A DNA stretch of 7,887 nucleotides, taken from contig JAOZMN010000126.1 of NCBI GenBank assembly GCA_029934265.1, forward strand, positions 1-7,887, given 5' to 3'. This DNA comes from Bacteroidales bacterium (GTDB taxonomy: Bacteria; Bacteroidota; Bacteroidia; Bacteroidales; JAADGE01). A program made the position numbers and the translations under genes. The stretch's first letter is position 1, and each line of letters opens with the position of its first letter. Shown in pieces: positions 1-4,937 of the stretch. The notes below the pieces were generated by a model. The model was given only the letters and a program-made list of their open reading frames with translations. It ran no database searches and was not told the DNA's origin.

Positions 1-36
1 AAGTTTATATTCAACTAATTATTGTAATAATAGATA

Positions 37-1788
37 ATGATAAGCAAAAAAATTTCGATAAATACTCAAATTGCCGATAAATACAAGAATAAATCAAGAA
101 ATTCTAATGTTTTTGTTGTTAAATTGCCCAAAGGAAACGGCTCCGGTAATACGGCAATTCCCTTATATAAAATTTCTCCCGGCAACGGTAATTTATTGAA
201 TACCGGCAAAACTTATTCCGAACGACCTTCAAATACTTATTCTTCTTCCGAATCGGAAGATATTATTCTGAGAGCAAAAGAATTATTGGCAAAAGCAAGA
301 CTCCAAGCAGATTCCATAATACAAAGCGCTATGGAGGAAAAAAACAAATATAAAGACGAATCTAAAAAATATGTTCGTAAAACTGATAGCCTGCAAAATT
401 TAGTTGAAAGAAAAGTATTTGAAAATCAACTTAATGAAATGGAAGGAGTCAGCAAAAAAAATATGAGGAAATTGCAAGACCAAAATGAAAAATTGAAAAA
501 ATTACTTAGTAAAGAAAAATTTACTCAAAAAGACAGTTTGGTAATTATTGAGAACAGGCTCGAAAGTACCGAATTATTTATGGAAGATCTTGATGAACAA
601 CTTAAACAAGCCGAGCTTGCAGGAGATACCGTACTGGTTGCCGAACTTAGCGAAAAAATAAAAGACCTTGCACCGGAACTTGAACTTATGCGTAAGCAAA
701 GAGATGAGTTTCAAAAAAAGATTATTCAAAAAGAAAAAGAACTTAAAATGCAAGCCCAAAGATTATATCTTTCGGTTGGCTTGGCATTACTTTTATTGGT
801 TGTTGCTTTTATTTTATTGATATTTTATAAAAATAAGAAAAAATCAAATAAAGTACTCGGTGAAAAAAATACAACTTTGAATAAACAAAAAGAAGAAATA
901 CGTTTGCAAGCAGAAAATTTATCGCTTGCCAATAAAGAAATTACAAGAAAAAATACGGTACTGACAGAGCAAAAAGAACAAATAGAAGAACAACACGAGC
1001 ATATAAGAGCAAGTGTAAAATACGCAAGCTCAATACAATCTGCAATACTGCCGGTGGAAACCGATATGCAAAAAGTACTTGATTATTTTATTATTTTCAG
1101 TCCGAAAGATGTTGTTTCCGGCGATTTTTATTGGTATTCCGAAATTCCTAAAGAAAGTTTAAGTTCCGATACCAAGGAAGCGGTAATTACGGCTGCGATA
1201 GACTGTACCGGACACGGTGTTCCCGGTGCTTTTATGAGTATGATTGGAAGTCGAATTTTAAATGAAGTAATATACGAACAAAAAATACACGATACTGCAC
1301 AGATAATGACAATGCTTGATGCCGGTGTAAAAAAATCATTAAAACAAGACCAAGGAAAAAATAATGACGGAATGGATATTTCGATGTGCAGAATCGAAAA
1401 ACTTACAAACGGAGAAATGCGAGTAATATTCACCGGAGCAAAACGTCCGCTTTTTATATACGACAGCGAAAAACAAAAACTTGAAACCGTAAAAGGAGAC
1501 AGGCGTTCGGTCGGCGGGAAACCCAAAAAACGTACTGTCCCATTTACAAATAAAGAATTTACGTTGAAAAAAGACAGCATTATTTACATGACAACCGACG
1601 GTTTTATCGACCAAAATAATCCGAAAAGAACACGTTTCGGAACTCCTCGTTTTGAAAAATTCTTATCGGCAATGCACGCCATGCCACTCGAAAAACAAAA
1701 AATAATACTTCAAGCTGAAATGAAAGATTATATGCAGGACGAAGAGCAAAGAGATGACATGACTGTTATCGGAGTAAAAAACAGTTAG
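37..1788 (+). CDS. Membrane-anchored SpoIIE/PP2C-family serine phosphatase with coiled coils
   Basis: Predicted Mn/Mg-dependent serine/threonine phosphatase of the SpoIIE (PPM) family, 583 residues. Residues 1-75 are polar and low in complexity. Residues 75-240 are Lys/Glu-rich and probably coiled coil. One membrane segment lies at 243-264 (YLSVGLALLLLVVAFILLIF), followed by a basic KNKKK patch and a second coiled coil at about 270-325. The phosphatase domain is about 326-580, with metal-ligand motifs SGDF (D363), DCTGHGVPGAFMS (D389), DGMDIS (444-449), TTDGFID (D521) and RDDMTVIG (D573/D574). All core acidic residues are present, so it should be active. In this phylum such phosphatase domains commonly follow a TPR or sensor region and act on anti-anti-sigma or other phosphoproteins; the substrate here is unknown. 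The ATG at 37 is forced by in-frame stops at 16, 25, 28 and 31. No signal peptide is visible, which makes the topology puzzling. Confidence 0.93.
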   Translation: MISKKISINTQIADKYKNKSRNSNVFVVKLPKGNGSGNTAIPLYKISPGNGNLLNTGKTYSERPSNTYSSSESEDIILRAKELLAKARLQADSIIQSAMEEKNKYKDESKKYVRKTDSLQNLVERKVFENQLNEMEGVSKKNMRKLQDQNEKLKKLLSKEKFTQKDSLVIIENRLESTELFMEDLDEQLKQAELAGDTVLVAELSEKIKDLAPELELMRKQRDEFQKKIIQKEKELKMQAQRLYLSVGLALLLLVVAFILLIFYKNKKKSNKVLGEKNTTLNKQKEEIRLQAENLSLANKEITRKNTVLTEQKEQIEEQHEHIRASVKYASSIQSAILPVETDMQKVLDYFIIFSPKDVVSGDFYWYSEIPKESLSSDTKEAVITAAIDCTGHGVPGAFMSMIGSRILNEVIYEQKIHDTAQIMTMLDAGVKKSLKQDQGKNNDGMDISMCRIEKLTNGEMRVIFTGAKRPLFIYDSEKQKLETVKGDRRSVGGKPKKRTVPFTNKEFTLKKDSIIYMTTDGFIDQNNPKRTRFGTPRFEKFLSAMHAMPLEKQKIILQAEMKDYMQDEEQRDDMTVIGVKNS

Positions 1789-1807
1789 GAAAATTTGTAT
1801 GTATTTG

Positions 1808-1846
1808 AAAAAACTTTGGCAAAGTTCTTTTAACTTTACCAAAGTT
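1808..1846 (-). terminator. Rho-independent terminator, minus orientation
   Basis: Arms AACTTTGG (1812-1819) and CCAAAGTT (1839-1846) pair. Inside them AAAGTT (1821-1826) pairs with AACTTT (1832-1837) around the loop CTTTT (1827-1831). The one plus-strand mismatch (C1820/A1838) becomes a G-U wobble in minus-strand RNA, giving a continuous 15-bp stem. Reading minus, the stem runs into TTTT then C (1811-1808), while the plus-strand exit is AAAATTT. It therefore fits a minus-strand terminator better than a plus one. It starts five bases past the stop of the small minus-strand ORF at 1852. It may also help end transcription of the phosphatase gene from the other side. A further 8-bp pair, TGTATGTA (1796-1803) with TACATACA (1853-1860), flanks it. 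Confidence 0.7.
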
Positions 1847-1851
1847 AAAAT

Positions 1852-1959
1852 TTACATACAATGTAAATATTTAGCAACAATTTCAGCTGTTTTTTCGGAG
1901 TTACCGTGAAGTTTTGTACTTAAATTTTTGTCTGTATATTTCAATTGAAAAGTACCCAT
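1852..1959 (-). CDS. Small hypothetical protein, 35 residues
   Basis: Short minus-strand frame with ATG at 1959 and TAA at 1854-1852. It begins MGTFQLKYTDKN, continues LSTKLHGNSEKTAEIVAKYL, and ends HCM. The composition looks protein-like: a possible beta strand (TFQLKY) followed by a possible amphipathic helix (SEKTAEIVAKYL). There is no signal peptide or membrane segment, and I recognise no family. Two things support it: a GGAAG sequence about nine bases before the ATG, and a strong minus-oriented terminator five bases after the stop. The in-frame codon TGA eight codons' distance upstream limits N-terminal extension. An overlapping frame starting at the ATG at 1981 (MNTEELIYG, ending at 1901) could instead be the true beginning if a one-base shift occurred near 1957. 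The minus strand has TAnnTTTG-like boxes at 1992-1999 (TATATTTG) and 2028-2035 (TATCTTTG), but no clear -33 partner. Confidence 0.5.
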   Translation of the reverse strand: MGTFQLKYTDKNLSTKLHGNSEKTAEIVAKYLHCM

Positions 1960-2068
1960 ATATAAGTTCTTCCGTATTCATGTTTGCATAACAAATATAT
2001 TATCAATACATTAAAAATACGATTTTGCAAAGATATGAGGTAGAAGTCCTTAATGAAACTACTGTATA

Positions 2069-3082
2069 ATGAATAATTTCATTAAAAAATTGACTTTTCG
2101 TAAAGCCTTTAATATACTTCTTGTTTATAAAGATTTTTATAAGTCTCGTTTTTTCGGGACAGTAAAACGCAATGCCTTTCCTTTAAGTTTGTCGATTGAG
2201 CCGACTACAAATTGTAATTTACGCTGTCCTGAATGCCCTTCCGGACAGCGTAAATTTACACGTCCGACGGGTTCGATAAATATTTTTTTCTTTAAGAAAA
2301 TTATTGATGAATTTTCTCCGTATTTATCGAATTTGATTTTATATTTTCAGGGAGAGCCGTATTTACACCCTGATTTTATGGAATTAATTGCTTATGCTTC
2401 GCTCGAAAAAAATATCTATACGACAACTTCGACAAACGGGCATTTTATTGATGAAAAAAATGCAAAAAAAACGGTAAAATCAGGTTTGGATAAGTTAATA
2501 ATTTCTTTAGACGGCATTACGCAAGAAATTTATGAGCAATATAGAGTAGGGGGGAAACTTGAAATTGTTAAGAAATCTATTGAAAATATTATTTTACAAA
2601 AGAAAAAAAATAAAAGTAAAACTCCGATAGTTGTGTTGCAATTTTTGGTAACAGGATTGAATGAACATCAAATTCCGGAACTTAAAAGGTATGCAAAAAA
2701 GATAGGTGCAGATAAGGTTGAATTGAAAACAATACAAATTTATGATTTTAAAAATGGAAGTGAACTTATTCCTTCAAACGAAAACTTTTCAAGATACAAA
2801 AAACTTTCCGACGGTACTTATGAAATTAAAAATAAACTAAGAAATAATTGTTCTCGACTTTGGAACTCTTCCGTTATAACTTGGGACGGCGATGTGCTTC
2901 CTTGTTGTTTCGATAAAGATGCAAAATATAAATTCGGAAATTTGAATAAACAAACTTTCAGACAAATAAATAATTCCCGGAAATATATGGATTTCCGAAA
3001 TTTGATTTTAAAAGGTCGTAAAAATATAGATATTTGCAGGAATTGTACAGAGGGACTGAAACTCAATGAGCATATATTATAA
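2069..3082 (+). CDS. Radical SAM enzyme with C-terminal SPASM-like domain
   Basis: Predicted S-adenosylmethionine radical enzyme, 337 residues, soluble and cytoplasmic. The AdoMet-cluster motif CNLRCPEC supplies C49, C53 and C56 (CxxxCxxC). It is followed by the GEP motif at 95-97, STNG at 121-124 and the ISLDG strand at 145-149, all usual in the radical SAM barrel. The C-terminal part is SPASM-like, with C261, C279/C280 in the DGDVLPCC motif, and C323xxC326. That is enough for one auxiliary [4Fe-4S] cluster, but fewer cysteines than the full two-cluster SPASM pattern. Known relatives modify peptides or act in cofactor, lipid or glycan pathways. No precursor peptide or pathway gene is next to it, so the substrate is unknown. 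The ATG at 2069 is the first in frame after a TGA at 2054. An imperfect TTTG (1983-1986) with TACATTAA 20 bases later is a weak promoter candidate. Its last six bases overlap the convergent ankyrin gene. Confidence 0.92.
   Translation: MNNFIKKLTFRKAFNILLVYKDFYKSRFFGTVKRNAFPLSLSIEPTTNCNLRCPECPSGQRKFTRPTGSINIFFFKKIIDEFSPYLSNLILYFQGEPYLHPDFMELIAYASLEKNIYTTTSTNGHFIDEKNAKKTVKSGLDKLIISLDGITQEIYEQYRVGGKLEIVKKSIENIILQKKKNKSKTPIVVLQFLVTGLNEHQIPELKRYAKKIGADKVELKTIQIYDFKNGSELIPSNENFSRYKKLSDGTYEIKNKLRNNCSRLWNSSVITWDGDVLPCCFDKDAKYKFGNLNKQTFRQINNSRKYMDFRNLILKGRKNIDICRNCTEGLKLNEHIL
2216..2256. repeat. 14-bp perfect inverted repeat inside the radical SAM gene
   Basis: Left arm AATTTACGCTGTCC (2216-2229) and right arm GGACAGCGTAAATT (2243-2256) are exact reverse complements separated by 13 bases. 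The repeat covers the codons for NLRCPECPSGQRKF, including two of the three cluster cysteines. The stem has six G/C pairs, and no T-run follows on the plus strand, so it is not a standard terminator. It could form an mRNA hairpin early in the gene. Whether it has a function is unknown. Confidence 0.85.
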
Positions 3083-3760
3083 GCTGTTTACATAATCCAC
3101 AACTGCTTGATTACTGTTTTCTTTAACAATTTCTTTTACAGATTTACCGTTATAGGCTTTGAGAAAAAGTTCAGGTTTGAGTTTGTGTAAAGTTCGTATT
3201 GCTATTGGGTTACACGATTTTATAAGCTCCGGCAGATATTCTTCTACTTTTGCTCCTTTATTTATAAGAAGTGTAATTGTTTTTTCGTCTTTTGCTTTGT
3301 CGCAAGCAAAATGCAGAGGAGTTAAATTATTCATACTGATAACATTTACGTCAGCACCTTTGTCTATAAGTAATTTGGTTATTTCGATGTCGCCGAAAAT
3401 ACAGGAATGATGAAGTACCGTAAAACCATATCTGCTTTTTATACAAATTTTTGCTCCTTTTTCAATCAACAATTTACTTACTTTGTCATTTCCTGTTTTT
3501 ATTGAATGAAATAACGGGGTGTAACCGTTGCTGTCTTTTGCGTTAACGTCTGCTCCTTTTGCCAATAATTTTTTTACTAATGTTATCGAGTTAGGCATTT
3601 GGCAAACAACGTGCAGGGGTGCGTAATTTTTATTGCGAAATTTTATATCGACACCTTTATTTATTACTTGAGTTTCCTTAATTTTTATTTTGACATGTCG
3701 TTTTTTCTTTATTTTACTATAGATTTTATCAATAATTGTATTCAATCCATTATAATACAA
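3077..3760 (-). CDS. Ankyrin-repeat protein, probably cytoplasmic, non-ATG start
   Basis: About 227 residues with four clear ankyrin repeats: roughly 44-77 (APLHVVCQ..LLAKGADVNAKD), 78-110 (TPLFHSIK..LLIEKGA), 111-143 (TVLHHSCIFGDIEITKLL) and 144-172 (TPLHFACDK..LLINKGA). A degenerate C-terminal segment follows, ending SVKEIVKENSNQAVVDYVNSL-like. Ankyrin repeats mediate protein-protein contacts; the partner is unknown. No signal peptide is present: the first 45 residues are Lys-rich (KIYSKIKKKRHVKIKIK). The start shown is TTG at 3760, the first start-like codon after an in-frame TAA. A second TTG lies at 3745, and the only internal ATG (residue 55) would destroy repeat 1. The 5' end may be damaged or misplaced. 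The gene lies 128 bases downstream of a second ankyrin gene on the same strand and overlaps the convergent radical SAM gene tail to tail. Confidence 0.83.
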   Translation of the reverse strand: MYYNGLNTIIDKIYSKIKKKRHVKIKIKETQVINKGVDIKFRNKNYAPLHVVCQMPNSITLVKKLLAKGADVNAKDSNGYTPLFHSIKTGNDKVSKLLIEKGAKICIKSRYGFTVLHHSCIFGDIEITKLLIDKGADVNVISMNNLTPLHFACDKAKDEKTITLLINKGAKVEEYLPELIKSCNPIAIRTLHKLKPELFLKAYNGKSVKEIVKENSNQAVVDYVNSL

Positions 3761-3769
3761 GGGTTATAG

Positions 3770-3777
3770 CAAAAATA
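3770..3777 (-). promoter_or_regulatory. Possible -7 box (TATTTTTG) before the ankyrin gene
   Basis: On the minus strand TATTTTTG matches the Bacteroidota -7 consensus TAnnTTTG at all six fixed positions. I see no TTTG about 20 bases upstream, so only half the promoter is supported. If it is used, transcription would begin within a few bases of the TTG at 3760, giving an almost leaderless message or implying that translation starts further downstream. Confidence 0.3.
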
Positions 3778-3888
3778 CTTAAATATTTTGAGGATACTCA
3801 TTAAATAAATGAAGTTCCACTTGTAAAATGCTACAATATTCATAAAAACAGGCACTTGAACTACTTGTTGAACTATTTTTAAGGAAAC

Positions 3889-4485
3889 TCAAGTATTTAT
3901 TAATATTTCGACAATATTATATCGTTTATATTCGCAAGCAAGAAAAAGAGGAGTGTTACTTTCTATGTCCGGTTTGTTGATATTTGCTCCTTTGTTTATG
4001 AGATATTTAAGAGCTTCTTTATTGCCGGTACTTGCAGCCCAGTGTAGAGCCGTCCAGCCGTTTTCTTGCTTTGTTTCGTAGTCGTATTCCATATCGTCAA
4101 TATCTATATTGCAAGTTTCTATCAGATATTTTAATAATTCATTTTTTTTTTCGGCAACGGCAATAGCTAATAAATTTCCGTAATATGCAGGTTCATCTAC
4201 GCTCAAAAAAATTACACCTTTTTTATTTATATCTGCTTTTTGCGAAATAAGATATTTTACTGTGGCAATATTACTTTTGTAAGCTGCCCACATTATTATC
4301 GGAGCTTTATTGTTATCGCAATAATTTACGTCTGCTTTTTTCTCGACAAGTTCTTTTACTTTTTTGAAATCATTACTTTTTACGGCTTCCAATAAAAATT
4401 CGTTCATGCTTTTTTGTTGAGAAAAAGCATTGTTTGAAAACAAGATTGTGCTTATGAGGAATATTAAATTTACAGCCGATTTCAT
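3889..4485 (-). CDS. Exported ankyrin-repeat protein
   Basis: A 198-residue protein with a clear Sec signal peptide: MKS, then a hydrophobic core (AVNLIFLISTILF) and SNNAFSQ, with likely cleavage near residues 22-23. There is no lipobox cysteine, so a soluble periplasmic location is inferred. Ankyrin-type repeats occur at about 27-54 (LLEAVKSNDFKKVKELVEKK), 58-87 (PIIMWAAYKSNIATVKYLI), 102-130 (LLAIAVAEKKNELLKYLIE), 142-170 (GWTALHWAASTGNKEALKYL) and 174-198. A short acidic insert (DIDDMEYDYE) separates repeats 3 and 4. The protein stops directly after the second helix of its last repeat (VEILINT), without the usual capping segment, so the C-terminus may be shortened. The ATG at 4485 is placed well for the signal peptide; the leader is A/T only and shows no Shine-Dalgarno. 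It lies upstream of the other ankyrin gene on the same strand and could be cotranscribed with it. The binding partner is unknown. Confidence 0.9.
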   Translation of the reverse strand: MKSAVNLIFLISTILFSNNAFSQQKSMNEFLLEAVKSNDFKKVKELVEKKADVNYCDNNKAPIIMWAAYKSNIATVKYLISQKADINKKGVIFLSVDEPAYYGNLLAIAVAEKKNELLKYLIETCNIDIDDMEYDYETKQENGWTALHWAASTGNKEALKYLINKGANINKPDIESNTPLFLACEYKRYNIVEILINT

Positions 4486-4873
4486 ATTATTTATATATTT
4501 TTTTGAAGTTAAGTACTTTACAAATTTTTTTACTCGGTTACTTATTTATAACAAGATAGTTTACTAAAGTTTGCACGAATGCGTAAGCAACATTAAATAT
4601 ATCGGAGACCTTAGTTATTGTATTTTGGGAAAAAATATCTTGAAAATTCGGAATAAAGTTACATAAAATAAAATAAAATGCAAATATTTTTATACTCTTA
4701 TTTTATTTGCAGGTTTGTCAAACTTTATCGAGCTAATCTTTTTTAATTAAAAATGATATTTAGGAACTTAAATTTAAACCGGTTAAATGATTGATTCTAA
4801 ATATTTAATTTAAAAAGGAATTTTTAAATACGATTTTATTATAAAGATAGTCTGTTTTTTTTTATTTGATATG
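4486..4873. other. AT-rich intergenic stretch, no gene recognised
   Basis: About 390 bases between the ankyrin start and the hppA terminator. I see no convincing ORF, tRNA or riboswitch. It holds an A/T-only inverted repeat (AAATAAAATAA at 4666-4676 with TTATTTTATTT at 4698-4708), overlapping a second pair (TGCAAATA at 4679-4686 with TATTTGCA at 4704-4711). There is also an AACCGGTT palindrome near 4778. Part of it should carry the promoter for the exported ankyrin gene, but I could not find a convincing TTTG...TAnnTTTG pair. A start-less minus-strand open frame covers 4538-4702 and is not called. Confidence 0.5.
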
Positions 4874-4917
4874 ATATACAAAAAAAGCCGACAAATACTG
4901 TCGGCTTTTTTGTATAT
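4874..4917 (-). terminator. Strong rho-independent terminator of hppA
   Basis: GCCGACA (4887-4893) pairs with TGTCGGC (4899-4905) around the five-base loop AATAC. The stem extends through six A-T pairs (4881-4886 with 4906-4911). After one bulged A it continues for six more pairs, ATATAC with GTATAT. A/T runs on both sides give a T-run in either direction. It starts about 20 bases past the hppA stop codon, so it ends hppA. There is no plus-strand gene just upstream that needs it. Confidence 0.92.
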
Positions 4918-4937
4918 TAATTATGTTTAAAAACTTT

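Noticed and set aside
1128..1614. Minus-strand open frames of 150 and 91 codons within the phosphatase gene
   Set aside because: They lie opposite the conserved phosphatase motifs, overlap each other in different frames, and have no domain-like content.
3811..3882. Plus-strand stretch of 23 codons reading EVPLVKCYNIHKNRHLNY, possibly a gene remnant
   Set aside because: Too short, has no start, and is preceded by a stop; no family could be recognised.
3745..3888. The frame of the exported ankyrin gene stays open for 48 codons after its TGA
   Set aside because: The downstream residues are hydrophobic and do not look like ankyrin repeats, and nothing suggests TGA readthrough or recoding.
4538..4702. 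Minus-strand open frame of 54 codons plus stop, ending FVQTLVNYLVINK
   Set aside because: It has no ATG, GTG or TTG at a sensible place, is extremely A/T-rich, and resembles nothing I recognise; it is expected by chance in such DNA.
4666..4711. A/T-only inverted repeat of 11 bp and an overlapping 8-bp pair, considered as a terminator or mobile-element end
   Set aside because: The arms are simple AAAAT repeats with weak pairing and no target duplication or adjacent gene to explain.
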